Assembly (NCBI GenBank): GCA_964459305.1
Contig: CAYWNA010000034.1
Span: 1-64,000 of the forward strand
DNA length: 64,000 bases
Direction of reading: 5' to 3'
Origin: CAYWNA01 sp964459305
GTDB taxonomy: Bacteria; Planctomycetota; Planctomycetia; Pirellulales; Pirellulaceae
Positions 41,901 to 49,768 of the stretch are shown here, in pieces (positions within the stretch are counted from its first letter, which is position 1; each line of letters begins with the position of its first letter). The notes below the pieces were generated by a model. The model made no database searches. It was not told the origin of the DNA and saw only the letters and a program-made list of their open reading frames with translations. A program made the position numbers and the translations under genes.

Positions 41901-42210
41901 AGTGTCGGCCATCGAAACAGTCGGCAGTGACCGGTCCGTACAGACCTTTCGCCTGAAGAAGTTCTCGCGTTTTGGTGACGCAGGCCGTGTCCGCGTCCAG
42001 TCCGTGGACCAGGTAACGGTCGTTTACCCGCAAGGCCGCTGTCAGCTTGCCGTCGCCGCAACCGAGATGCACCACCAGCCCGCCCTGGACGCCGGTAGCC
42101 TCGTAGATCGCCTCGGCCGAGATCGAGTCGGCCGACGCCGTCCCGGAGACCATCACGATCAACAGTCCGAAAAGGGCGCTCGCAATCAAGCTGCCTGAAT
42201 GCTTAGACAT
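38923..42210 (-). CDS. Exported methyltransferase-PQQ propeller fusion protein
   Basis: 1095 residues. A signal peptide (residues 1-27, ending TASA) is followed by a class I SAM-methyltransferase-like domain (about 35-150) with LVVHLGCGDGKLTAAL, HGLDADTACVTKTRELL and RVLAPGGVFLTKS. The rest is two PQQ-binding-like propellers (IFDEGTTGTYQKL, YNTGEYL-like blades, AVDITTGKQLWRKE, CLDAKTGDQKWRAP, LNTKDGQDVWTF, YALDAKTGDVLHHHH). An exported SAM domain is odd because SAM is not available outside; the domain may be inactive or act as a module for another ligand. Two short repeats are inserted in the coding frame. Confidence 0.87.
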   Translation of the reverse strand: MSKHSGSLIASALFGLLIVMVSGTASADSISAEAIYEATGVQGGLVVHLGCGDGKLTAALRVNDRYLVHGLDADTACVTKTRELLQAKGLYGPVTADCFDGRHLPYVRELVNLLVLSNTECQLPLDEAMRVLAPGGVFLTKSEIGTQKSELILRSTSGLEGWSMFVKPRRDTIDEWSHFLHDAGGNAVANDREVGPPKRLRWVAEPRWCRSHEIPSSVNAIVSAGGRVFTIFDEGTTGTYQKLPQNCKLVARDAANGVLLWKVPMRGWQPEFGTGVGNRWNIHHTIPRRLIAEGARVYVTVGFLDSPVSVLDAATGETLTEALEGTKGTDEMILSDGVLIVKITKERSVGATERFGKEALDDTLAAVDITTGKQLWRKENTRVVPYAMSAQAGRVVYHNMDELICLDAKTGDQKWRAPNIISSTVGGGSTLVISDDIVLFHGHGQAEPSGRAKGKKGRSNLYLTALSLDDGHVLWKHGGSRGQAGACTQPTDLFVANGIVWCGGSLNGRDLRTGDVKKTVSIGKLISPGHHYRCHRSKATERFLIWPKRGAEFVDLEGDDHMRCDWLRAPCFTGATPANGLFYVPPSQCFCYPGVKVFGFLAMAAEPADELKPATASNFERGPAYDKIGNRQSAIANLNDWPMYRRDGQRSGSTKMAVSADLGKQWEVKLACRGSQAVVVGDRLWVAEKDARRIRCLNTKDGQDVWTFAAGGRIDSAPTLFDGLVLFGCRDGSVYCLRATDGALTWRFRAAPDQRQVVSYGQLESVWPVQGSVLVQDGVVYFAAGRSSFLDGGIMVYALDAKTGDVLHHHHLEGPWPNIMEDTGRPFAMEGALPDLIVSDGKDLYMQRVKFDAQLNRLETTRESDLGELDMGANHLVATGGFLDDTGFDRVYWMYSQRWPGFYFSQQSPKAGQLVVFDNSTTYAVKYFYRRIQWSPAFFPAEHGYLLFADDNDNQPTLDERGQPAKAIDWLPKEAAGDKHRRGGRGVEKGTGYVRQLPAKWQKMIPLRVRAMLLAGDHLFAAGVPDAVDPDDPAAAFEGRQGASLQVFSTKDGSLVKSQRLSSPPAFDGLSAAGGRLYLATRNGKVICFGEAARK
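40307..40330. repeat. In-frame tandem ATTGCCG heptamer repeats
   Basis: Three ATTGCCG units plus ATT, inside the methyltransferase-propeller gene. On the coding strand they encode K-I-G-N-R-Q-S-A-I-A-N. The heptamer period is not a multiple of three, yet the frame is kept across the array. Confidence 0.6.
41755..41791. repeat. In-frame GAGTTCCGATTT repeat insertion
   Basis: Direct repeats GAGTTCCGATTTCT / GAGTTCCGATCTCCGATTT inside the methyltransferase part of the same gene. On the coding strand they encode K-S-E-I-G-T-Q-K-S-E-L-I-L. It falls between the APGGVFLT strand and the next domain segment. Confidence 0.5.
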
Positions 42211-42273
42211 GTCGTCACTCCTTGTTGAGTTTTTGTGGAATCAACCATCTACTGTAGACCAGACGTATGAATT

Positions 42274-42400
42274 CGTTTAACCGCAGGGCCAACGGCCCGC
42301 GCGTCAGCAGGGACGTTGTGCCGCGTCCTTTCTCGACGTTGTGATTTACGAAAAACGCAACGGTGCTCCCACGCGCGGCCGTTGGCACTGCGGTTAAACG
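42274..42400. repeat. CGTTTAACCGCA palindrome with long loop
   Basis: Left arm CGTTTAACCGCAGGGCCAAC (42274) and right arm GTTGGCACTGCGGTTAAACG (ending 42400), continuing inward through GGCCCGCGCGT / ACGCGCGGCC. Loop about 70 nt. Same family as 20492-20568. It lies in the 237-bp gap between two minus-strand genes. Confidence 0.65.
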
Positions 42401-42447
42401 AGTCTGCCAATTGTTTGTGCGTCTGCTCGGTCGTTTTCTTGCCAGCT

Positions 42448-44007
42448 TCACGGTCCTTCAGCCTCATTTCCCGCTTCCAAATCCAACCGCTCGATCGGTA
42501 CACCCTTGAGGATGATCTTCTGGCCCCATATCTCCGAGACCTCGGGCCGGTGTTCGATGTGGCGGGGGTTGGGCGTGAGGATGATGTCGGCGAACACGGT
42601 TGTGGGATCGAGCGTGTCGATGCGCTTCTGCAGTTGGGTGCCGCTGCTGGAACGGCTGTCTTCGGTTCGGACTACCCATAGCCGGCCGAGTTCGACCACC
42701 TGGCCGTCAAACGCCGCGGCGACGTCGCAACTGAGTGGTATGGAAAGCCCCGGGGTAAAATCGGTCTTCAGGACGACGTTCTTCTTGTCATCGCGATCCG
42801 CCTGGACGACGAAGCGCGTGACCTTGATCCCGCCGGTTCTGTCCGGGTCCCGCTGAGGGTCCGAGGTGAGCGGGACGATCGGTCCAGCTTTCGTATAAAC
42901 CTTCAACGGGGCCGAGACCGATTGCTTCCACCGTTTCCGGGCCTTGGGCCAGACCTTTGCGGGCAGGTCGTGCTTGTTGAGCCCAATCAGCTTGTCCTGG
43001 TTGACGTAAGCGCATTCAACCTCGACGGTAATTTCGTAATCACCGGCCTTCAGACTGCCCTCGTGACGGCCGGACCATCGCTCGCCGTGCTTGTGGTTCT
43101 GCCGGACTTCTATAGGCTTCCCGTCGACCAGCACGCGATTGATTTCCCAGAGCAGATCCACGCCCAGGCCGGAATGATTACCCCACGTGTTGCCGTACTT
43201 GACCTCGATATCGATACCATGCTCGTCTTCTCGGACACGGGGCAACGGCTGGATGGCCGGCTTCGGACCGTAGAACGCGTCGCACAGAGCAAACAACACG
43301 GGCTCGGAGATCTTGTCGGCCTGGATCGCTGGCTTCAAGAAATCATCCTGCCAGTGCAATGGGCTGTCCCAACCGTTCGGCTTCTTCGTCGTCATGTGTT
43401 TGATAAAGACGTTGACCGCGGCATCGGCCTCTTCTTGCGACAACCTCCCGGTGTTGAGACGCGTCTCCAACTCACGCCACACCCAAGGTTCGTCGACTTG
43501 CTTGGGCAGTCGCTGCTGGATCAACTGCTTCGTGCTCAACGCTCCCAGGCCGCCTGGTGAGGGCCCGAGGAAACGTTGTGCGACTAACAGCAGACCGATC
43601 CCGACCACCGGCATCACCAACAACATACCGCCCCAGGCAATCAGGCCCCATCGACGGCCTTGGCCGCGCGTAAACAGCACGGCATTTGGTGTGGTCAGGT
43701 CCGCGCCGCATTGTGGGCAGTCCGTCACACGCTTCGGTTTCATTTCGCGCAACTTGCCTCTGCATTCTCCGCAAATCGGTACGTACCAGGTCGATTTACG
43801 GCTGAACCCAATCCACAGAATCGTGACGATCGCCAGAAGAAACGGCACGGCGGTCGAAAGCAACGACAACGCACCAAGGAAGATATCCGGATGTCGAAAG
43901 AACAGACGCCCGAGGATGCCGGCGGATACGCCTAGGGCGGCCAAGACAATCAGGAATGCCCTGAGACTGAACTTGATTCCGCGGCGAGTTTTGGCGTTAG
44001 TCTGCAT
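42448..44007 (-). CDS. Zinc-ribbon membrane protein of unknown function
   Basis: 519 residues from the ATG at 44007 (the frame continues to 44088 without a better start). Two or three N-terminal membrane helices (IKFSLRAFLIVLAALGVSAGIL, FLLAIVTILWIGF), then a four-Cys ribbon C-G-E-C ... C-P-Q-C-G, a further helix (LIAWGGMLLVMPVVGIGLLLV), and a soluble C-terminal half with NGWDSPLHWQDDFL, GDYEITVEVECAYV and a low-complexity ending. No enzyme motif. Planctomycete genomes carry many such proteins of unknown role. Confidence 0.78.
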   Translation of the reverse strand: MQTNAKTRRGIKFSLRAFLIVLAALGVSAGILGRLFFRHPDIFLGALSLLSTAVPFLLAIVTILWIGFSRKSTWYVPICGECRGKLREMKPKRVTDCPQCGADLTTPNAVLFTRGQGRRWGLIAWGGMLLVMPVVGIGLLLVAQRFLGPSPGGLGALSTKQLIQQRLPKQVDEPWVWRELETRLNTGRLSQEEADAAVNVFIKHMTTKKPNGWDSPLHWQDDFLKPAIQADKISEPVLFALCDAFYGPKPAIQPLPRVREDEHGIDIEVKYGNTWGNHSGLGVDLLWEINRVLVDGKPIEVRQNHKHGERWSGRHEGSLKAGDYEITVEVECAYVNQDKLIGLNKHDLPAKVWPKARKRWKQSVSAPLKVYTKAGPIVPLTSDPQRDPDRTGGIKVTRFVVQADRDDKKNVVLKTDFTPGLSIPLSCDVAAAFDGQVVELGRLWVVRTEDSRSSSGTQLQKRIDTLDPTTVFADIILTPNPRHIEHRPEVSEIWGQKIILKGVPIERLDLEAGNEAEGP

Positions 44008-44191
44008 AGGTGTGATATCCGAAAGCCAATCGGCGTTCGTTGCCCCTTGGGACCGGCGAGTGTATCGCGCATCGGATGCGATCGTCAAGGTTTCGCCTCA
44101 TTGTGAGTGCGATTCATAGGTATGCCCATGTCGCCGTGATGCTCCAGAGCGAGTACGATGTGGAGTATCTTCGGGTTATACCATCCGCGGA

Positions 44192-44304
44192 CAAGTCTGA
44201 CCTGTAGCCGAACTCGCCAGAGTTTGGTTTTTCCCTGCGCAGACCAAAGTCTGGCGACTTCGGCTACATGCGGAAAAGTGTCAATCCTGGCCGCGGGTGG
44301 CATA
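44192..44304. repeat. GTAGCCGAACTCGCCAGAG element, full-length copy 2
   Basis: Core palindrome 44204-44267 plus the same flanks as 37207-37318 (CAAGTCTGACC before, GTGTCAATCCTGGCCGCGGG after). The two copies differ at only a few positions. It ends 50 bp upstream of the ThuA gene and lies in its leader. Confidence 0.8.
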
Positions 44305-44353
44305 AACGAAACTTGGCCGTGATTCTTGAACAGACAGACAAAAGGAGAGCCTC

Positions 44354-45298
44354 ATGGTACATCGCAATCGAACGGTGATCGTCGGACTCACACTGATCGG
44401 TCTGGGCATTGCCGTAGCCCCGCGTCCGACGGACGCCGCCCCTACTGAGGAGAAAAAGCAAATCGTCTTTGTCCACGGCAAGGCGAGCCACGGATATGGC
44501 GGGCACGCCTACGGTCCCGCGTTCCGAATGTTGGCGCGCATGCTCAATAGGAACGTGCCGGCTGTCGACGCGGTTGTCGTCCAGGATGACCAGGACCTCG
44601 CTGTCTTGGATACTGCCGACGCGATTGTGTTAGGCAGCGACGGCGGCAGGCTCGTCAAGACGCTGGGCGACCGACTGGAGCCGCTCATGAAGAAGGGAGC
44701 CGGCTTGGCGTGTATCCACTACACCGTGGACCCTTCCGATCCGAAGGCGGTCAAACGGCTGATCGCCTGGATCGGTGGCAGCTACGAGCGTCACTGGTCG
44801 GTTAACCCCCACTGGGAAGCCGACTTCAAGAGCTTCCCCCACCATCCGGCCGCGCAGGGTCTAAAGCCGTTCAAGGCACACGACGAATGGTACTACCACA
44901 TGCGTTTCGCCGAGGACATGAAAGGCGTCACACCCATCCTCGCGGCCGTGCCGCCGGAGTCGACCCGCCAGCGCAAGGACGGCCCGCACAGCGGTAATCC
45001 CCACGTCCGCGCGCGATCCGGAATGGCCGAGGTAGTCGGATGGGTGTACGAGCGGCCCGGCGGCGGGCGCGGATTTGGATTCACCGGTATGCACACGCAC
45101 TGGAATTGGGCGCAAGACAGCTTCCGCACGTCAGTGTTGAACGCCATCGTCTGGATCGCCGGGGCAGACGTTCCGCCCGGCGGAGTGCCGTCAAAGACTC
45201 CGACACTGGAAGAACTCGAAGCCGACCTCGGCATGCCGCGTCCCAAGAAGTTCAACGCCGAGGCCGTCAGAAAGCAGATTCAGCAGATGAACCCGTAA
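44354..45298 (+). CDS. Exported ThuA-domain protein
   Basis: 314 residues, ATG with AAAGGAGAG upstream, signal peptide (about 1-30). ThuA/glutamine-amidotransferase-like fold: IVFVHGKASHGYGGHAYG, DAIVLGSDGGRLVK, LACIHYTVD, WIGGSYERHWSVNPHWEADF, YYHMRFAEDMKGVTPILA and the closing GGRGFGFTGMHTHWNW. ThuA proteins are implicated in trehalose and sugar use, but the exact reaction is not established. Single gene with no operon partner. Confidence 0.86.
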   Translation: MVHRNRTVIVGLTLIGLGIAVAPRPTDAAPTEEKKQIVFVHGKASHGYGGHAYGPAFRMLARMLNRNVPAVDAVVVQDDQDLAVLDTADAIVLGSDGGRLVKTLGDRLEPLMKKGAGLACIHYTVDPSDPKAVKRLIAWIGGSYERHWSVNPHWEADFKSFPHHPAAQGLKPFKAHDEWYYHMRFAEDMKGVTPILAAVPPESTRQRKDGPHSGNPHVRARSGMAEVVGWVYERPGGGRGFGFTGMHTHWNWAQDSFRTSVLNAIVWIAGADVPPGGVPSKTPTLEELEADLGMPRPKKFNAEAVRKQIQQMNP

Positions 45299-45392
45299 CA
45301 CAAGCGTGTATCCGCCGCGGGACGGTCCTGGTGTCACGCACCGGTGCTGCGGTGTCGGACCCGTCTTTTCCGGTAGAATCTTGCATCTCGGA

Positions 45393-45426
45393 TTGACATC
45401 AGGATATATCTTGTTAAGATATATCC
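45393..45426 (+). promoter_or_regulatory. padR-type promoter with overlapping palindromic operator
   Basis: TTGACA (45393-45398) and TAAGAT (45415-45420) are spaced by 16 bp. A perfect 11-bp inverted repeat with a 3-nt centre lies over the spacer and -10: GGATATATCTT (45402-45412) and AAGATATATCC (45416-45426). A PadR dimer bound there would block RNA polymerase, so autoregulation of the downstream gene (GTG at 45462) is the simplest reading. Confidence 0.7.
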
Positions 45427-45461
45427 AAGTGCGACCCTTTCCGTGGGCAGGAGTCGATGCC

Positions 45462-45845
45462 GTGGCCGAACCGAATCGAAGGCGCAAACGCGCTCAGCCG
45501 GTAAATCATTCTGAGTTTCACATCCTACTGGCGTTGGCTGATGGTGAACGCCATGGCTACGGCATTATGCAGGAAGTGGAGGAGACGTCGGCGGGTACCG
45601 TGCGTCTGGGGCCTGGTACGCTGTACGGAGCCATCAAACGAATGCTGGCCGCCGGCCTGATCGAAGAGTCAGCAAACCGGCCGGCGCGGGGAGATGACGA
45701 ACGGCGACGGTGCTATTACCGTTTGACTCCACGGGGGCGAAGCATTGCGACAGAAGAAGCGGAACGCTTGGCGGCACTGGTCCGCGCGGCGGCGGCGAAG
45801 CGATTGATAGCCGGTCCAGCTCTTCCCGCGGCCGGAGGAGTGTAA
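45462..45845 (+). CDS. PadR-family transcriptional regulator
   Basis: 127 residues from the GTG at 45462, with AGGAG eight bases upstream and a palindromic operator before that. The winged helix has HSEFHILLALADGERHGYGIMQEVEE, then TVRLGPGTLYGAIKRMLAAGLIEESA (recognition helix) and the wing CYYRLTPRGRSIA, ending in a short helix for dimerisation. It represses its own operon through the palindrome and releases on a ligand not identified. Its stop overlaps the ATG of the next gene (TAATG), which also carries the usual PadR-associated membrane partner. Confidence 0.93.
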   Translation: MAEPNRRRKRAQPVNHSEFHILLALADGERHGYGIMQEVEETSAGTVRLGPGTLYGAIKRMLAAGLIEESANRPARGDDERRRCYYRLTPRGRSIATEEAERLAALVRAAAAKRLIAGPALPAAGGV

Positions 45846-46336
45846 TGGCAGATTCACCACACTTCGTCGATCTGTCTGTCCGCATCTATCGGTCGTTGAT
45901 GCAAGTCTACCCGGCATCGTTCCGCAAGAAATACGAATGCGAGATGACACGGCTCTTTCACGAAGTCGTGACGGATTCAACGCAGCGGCACGGTATCGCC
46001 GGGCTGATGACGACGTGGGTCCGAGTGCTCGGCGACCTCGTCAGCTCAGCGTATCACGAACACCTTATCGAATGGCAGGAGACTTGGGAAATGAAGACTG
46101 CCCCCGGCTGGATCGCGAAGTTGCTCGCCGTACTGAGCGTCGCATGCTTCTGGATGGTGCCCTGCTCACCAATTCTTTCGATTGCTGCCGTATCAATAAC
46201 CAAGGGCTCGTTGGGGTGGCCGCGAAAACTCGCGGTCACCGGGGCCGTCCTCTGCACGATCTACACGTTGATGGTCACCGGCATAGTCTTGTGGTTGGTG
46301 TGCCTTAGGGGCCTGAGCGGCTCGTGGACATTCTGA
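45845..46336 (+). CDS. Membrane protein of PadR operon (permease-prefix-like)
   Basis: 163 residues, overlapping PadR by one base. The N-terminal helical part has IYRSLMQVYPASFRKKYECEMTRLFHEVV, a sequence typical of the domain that precedes permeases or stands alone beside PadR genes. Two or three membrane helices follow (LLAVLSVACFWMVPCSPILSIAAV, AVTGAVLCTIYTLMVTGIVLWL). No permease or ATPase follows, so it may only sense or respond to membrane state. Regulated by PadR by inference. Confidence 0.78.
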   Translation: MADSPHFVDLSVRIYRSLMQVYPASFRKKYECEMTRLFHEVVTDSTQRHGIAGLMTTWVRVLGDLVSSAYHEHLIEWQETWEMKTAPGWIAKLLAVLSVACFWMVPCSPILSIAAVSITKGSLGWPRKLAVTGAVLCTIYTLMVTGIVLWLVCLRGLSGSWTF

Positions 46337-46468
46337 AGCTCGCGCATGTGAGTTGGCCATGACATCAGCGGTCTCGACTGGATCAAGCTGTTTCAATTGA
46401 CTATGTAAGTAGAAATTTGTGGCGGCGCGGACTCGGGCAGCGTGTTGGGGGCGTTCTGCGCGGCCTGG

Positions 46469-47908
46469 CTACTCTGGCTGCGACGACGACGTTTCAGAGT
46501 TCGTGGGGGCTGGATCTCCGGTGTCAAAGGAGGCGCCTTGACCGGTGAACACCATGTAGCAGCCGCCGCAAATGACTACCTGAATCGCGATGACCATAAA
46601 CGCGACACCGAGCACACATCCCATCCCGAATGACTGCCAACTCCGCCTTTGGTTTGACGGTTGTTGCTGATTCTGCGACCGGTGTGGGCTTGGCTGGGCG
46701 GATGATGCTTCGTGAAGCCTGGTATCGTGCTCCGCGTACAGGGCGGTCGCGTCGTCGTCTTCGACGCGTGGCTGATTCAGTGTCGGGGCACTAGAGTCGC
46801 GACCCACGAATCGGCTGAGCGAAATGGACCGCGGTCGCGACAACGTTGCGGGCTGGTCCTTCCCGCCACACAGCACCTCGACCTGACACGCCGTCAGATC
46901 CTCGACGATGTCGCTCATCGATTGGTATCGATCCTCCGGCCGCTTGGCGAGCATTCTGCGGAACACATCGTCGAGCTGTTCGGAAACGTCGTCTCGCTCG
47001 GCGCGCAAGGACGGAACCTGCACTTCGCGATGGGCGAGCAGCGTCGCCATGGCCGTGCCTCTTCGGTACAGTGGCGCGTGGTGCAGCAGCCGATGCAGAG
47101 TGCAACCGAGCGAATAGATGTCGGATCGATGATCGGCGTCGTGCGTGCTGACGGCCTGCTCGGGGGCCATGTAGTCGTAGGTCCCCATGATCTGGCCGGT
47201 CTGAGTCAGCCTGTGAGATTCGGTATCACCTAGTGCTTCCGGTCCTTCAATCACACGCGCCAGGCCCATATCCAGTATCTTGACGACGCCGTGCGGGTCA
47301 ATCAGCAGGTTGCTGGGTTTGATGTCTCGATGAATCACGCCTTGCGAATGGGCGAACTCTAGTCCGGTTGCGGCTTGAAGGATGCAATCAATCGCATCCT
47401 CCACGGGCAAAGGACCGTGGTCATCGAGAACGGCGGCCAAATTGCGACCGTCTACGAACTCCATGACCAGGAAATGCCGACCGTCCTGTTCGCCGGCATC
47501 ATGGGTGATGACGATATTGGAGTGAATCAGTTTGGCGGCAACTCGGAGTTCCTGCTGAAACCTCTCTACCGCGTCCGGTTCGTCGACGGAGGGCGGCGGC
47601 AAGAGCTTAATGGCTGCCAGACGGTCCAGCTTTCGATGCCGGGCCTTGTACACTTCGCCCATCCCGCCGGCGCCGATCAGATCGAGAATGATATAGTCGT
47701 CCAGCACCAGTTTTTTGGCATCGCCCTGGCGAATCGCGTCGACCTGGTAGCCGGTCAGTATTCCTTCCTGCACGAGCTGTTGAACCAGCAATTCTCCATC
47801 GTACGACAGTCCGCCGACAAGGCTGTCTCGAATTCGGCTGACCTCATCGGCGGAAACGAGCCCGTTGGAGGAAAGCTGTTGCAGGATTTCTTCGTGACTG
47901 ATCGGCAT
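46469..47908 (-). CDS. Ser/Thr protein kinase with C-terminal membrane helix
   Basis: 479 residues. An N-terminal ~65-residue helical domain (EEILQQLSSNGLVSADEVSRI, LVQEGILTGYQVDAI) is followed by a Hanks kinase: glycine loop LIGAGGMGEVYKA, catalytic lysine in AAIKLL, catalytic loop VIHRDIKPSNLL, DMG replacing DFG, APEQA and HRSDIYSLGCTL. After a long Ser/Pro/Gln-rich linker comes one membrane helix (MGCVLGVAFMVIAIQVVICGGCYMV) and a short tail. The DMG change is common in bacterial kinases and does not itself abolish activity. Target unknown. Confidence 0.93.
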   Translation of the reverse strand: MPISHEEILQQLSSNGLVSADEVSRIRDSLVGGLSYDGELLVQQLVQEGILTGYQVDAIRQGDAKKLVLDDYIILDLIGAGGMGEVYKARHRKLDRLAAIKLLPPPSVDEPDAVERFQQELRVAAKLIHSNIVITHDAGEQDGRHFLVMEFVDGRNLAAVLDDHGPLPVEDAIDCILQAATGLEFAHSQGVIHRDIKPSNLLIDPHGVVKILDMGLARVIEGPEALGDTESHRLTQTGQIMGTYDYMAPEQAVSTHDADHRSDIYSLGCTLHRLLHHAPLYRRGTAMATLLAHREVQVPSLRAERDDVSEQLDDVFRRMLAKRPEDRYQSMSDIVEDLTACQVEVLCGGKDQPATLSRPRSISLSRFVGRDSSAPTLNQPRVEDDDATALYAEHDTRLHEASSAQPSPHRSQNQQQPSNQRRSWQSFGMGCVLGVAFMVIAIQVVICGGCYMVFTGQGASFDTGDPAPTNSETSSSQPE

Positions 47909-48099
47909 TCAAGGGTTCCCAAAATGATCCGATCGTCGATTATATCGTCTCCCTTCAATTGTTGCGACCGAACTCACGACGTCGGACCGGGTGTAATTGG
48001 CCTGAGGGTTAGCCCGAATTATTCACGCAAGAGTTCCGAAACGGGCCCGCGCTACCAAATGAGCTTACGTCTGAATCGCAGATACTCTTGACGCCTCTC

Positions 48100-49293
48100 T
48101 TACGTCGTGCAGATTCTCTTGCTGGAAGCTGCCTTTTTGTGAAGCATCATCACCGCTCCACCAAGGACGACTGCTGCGACGACGATGAGACAGACGCCAA
48201 TCAGCGGCCGATAGAAGACCCAGGCGCCAGCGATTGCCAACAGCGACAGCGGAGTCGCGACGGCGAAAGCGAGCAAACCGGTGCCGGCTCTCATTAGATC
48301 GCCAAGCAGAGGAACGAAGTCTGCCAGCACCGCGAGCGGGTTGAACACCATCGCCACGCCGACCAGCATCGCCACGAACCCGACCGCGCGCAGGATCCAC
48401 GTCAACATGCGGTTTTCCGCCATGGCAGCTTGGAACAAGCTGTCGGCCGAGTGCGTTCCCACCTTGATCATGTCGAGTTGGTCGCCTGCTTCCGTCTGAT
48501 AGGCTCCAAACGAATCGCCCATTTGACAGGCGATCAGGCTGACAGTGGTTGGTTTGACAACGGAAAAGGAGACTCGCAAGTCACCGATTTTCGGTTCGCT
48601 GCGAGTGGTGTCCGCTGCATGTTCGTAGATGAAGTAATGGTCGCCACGGACGACCGTCCGGCTGCGAATTTCTTCAGGGAACCCGGCGATGGTACCCTCT
48701 GCCGTGGGGATCGTCTCCCAGTTATCGATTCGCCCGCTCTGGTCCGTCGACAGGTTGAACGCGCCCAACGTCACCTTGTTGGAGGTGAGCTCGGTGGAAC
48801 GATACGGCATGCCCGACGGATTCTGATGCCCGTCGGGCTTCGCGAAGCCGAACGATTTGATGGGTCGATCCGACCAAACACGCTCGTACGAGTACGTAGT
48901 GGTCGTTTTCTGGCCCCCACCCTTGGTGCGTCTTGTGTTTGTCGTCTTCGTTTCTTCCCATTGATACATTTCGACGTTGCGCGACAGTCGGATCGCGCAT
49001 GCCGAAACGCCGAATTGCGAGTCCGTCAGCGTTTCGTCCGTTTTTGCCTCACCGGTCAAGTGGATCAGCTTGCCTTCGTTGGCCGAGTTGACCTTCTCAG
49101 GACTCGCCGACACCACAGCACCCGCGCCTTCGTCCAGCGATTTGGCCGTTTGCACGGCGCGGCCCTCGTTCCACCAGAGTAGCGGAAAGGCAATCAGAAA
49201 CAGGACGACGCCGATCAGGACGGTCATGATGGAATTCTTGAGTCGATCCATCGGAGATTGGTAACTGACTTCGGTGAATAAATCGTCCGACAT
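48100..49293 (-). CDS. TMEM43 (LUMA)-family membrane protein
   Basis: 397 residues. First helix (about 20-42, IMTVLIGVVLFLIAFPLLWWNEG) with the family signature W-W-N-E-G-R-A-V, a long extracytosolic region, and three to four C-terminal helices (ILRAVGFVAMLVGVAMVFNPLAVLADFVPLLG and following). TMEM43 family proteins in bacteria have no settled function; in animals TMEM43 is a nuclear membrane protein. No operon link to the kinase gene 191 bp downstream beyond shared strand. Confidence 0.83.
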   Translation of the reverse strand: MSDDLFTEVSYQSPMDRLKNSIMTVLIGVVLFLIAFPLLWWNEGRAVQTAKSLDEGAGAVVSASPEKVNSANEGKLIHLTGEAKTDETLTDSQFGVSACAIRLSRNVEMYQWEETKTTNTRRTKGGGQKTTTTYSYERVWSDRPIKSFGFAKPDGHQNPSGMPYRSTELTSNKVTLGAFNLSTDQSGRIDNWETIPTAEGTIAGFPEEIRSRTVVRGDHYFIYEHAADTTRSEPKIGDLRVSFSVVKPTTVSLIACQMGDSFGAYQTEAGDQLDMIKVGTHSADSLFQAAMAENRMLTWILRAVGFVAMLVGVAMVFNPLAVLADFVPLLGDLMRAGTGLLAFAVATPLSLLAIAGAWVFYRPLIGVCLIVVAAVVLGGAVMMLHKKAASSKRICTT

Positions 49294-49371
49294 GAAGGGG
49301 CTCCTTTCTGCAAAGCTGGGACACGAATAGGTTGGCTCCGGTGATCACCCGGTCACCATTGTCACGTGGCA

Positions 49372-49489
49372 CTCGTTCAACCCCGCTTAGCTCGAAGCCG
49401 AAGGCGATGACGTGGTCCGAACCCGGCGCCAGGCTGCACCCCGCCGCGCGTGCTAACCTTCGGCTTCGGGCTAAACGCGGTCAAACGAG
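49372..49489. repeat. Composite CTCGTT / AACGAG repeat with AAGCCGAAGGCG arms
   Basis: Outer CTCGTT...AACGAG ends with an inner pair GAAGCCGAAGGCG / CTTCGGCTTCGGG and TAGC / GCTAA. Distantly related to the CGTTTAACCGCA family. It occupies the 475-bp gap between divergent genes starting at 49293 and 49769; I see no gene there. Confidence 0.5.
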
Positions 49490-49768
49490 CGAGGCCCTCG
49501 ACGATACAAGGGCGATTGTGAGCACGTGCTTATCTAAGCGACGTGTGGTGCAGCAGCGCTCGCATAAATTTGGCACCCGTGGAAAACAGCGAATCGAACC
49601 GTCCATTGGTGCCATCACAATCCGTCCCATCCGTGTTTTGTTATGCCGACGCATGTGATTTCGATGGTATCTATGTTCGCGAGCCTTGGATTGCATCCAC
49701 CCGAAATGACGAATAGAGTATGAACGCCGTGTGAAAAGCCGCCCAACAGCACCGAACGTGAGGAGACA

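Noticed and set aside
39088..42198. Two long plus-strand ORFs (514 and 484 residues) across the methyltransferase-propeller gene
   Set aside because: Both run antisense to a gene with clear domain motifs; long antisense frames are expected in GC-rich coding DNA.
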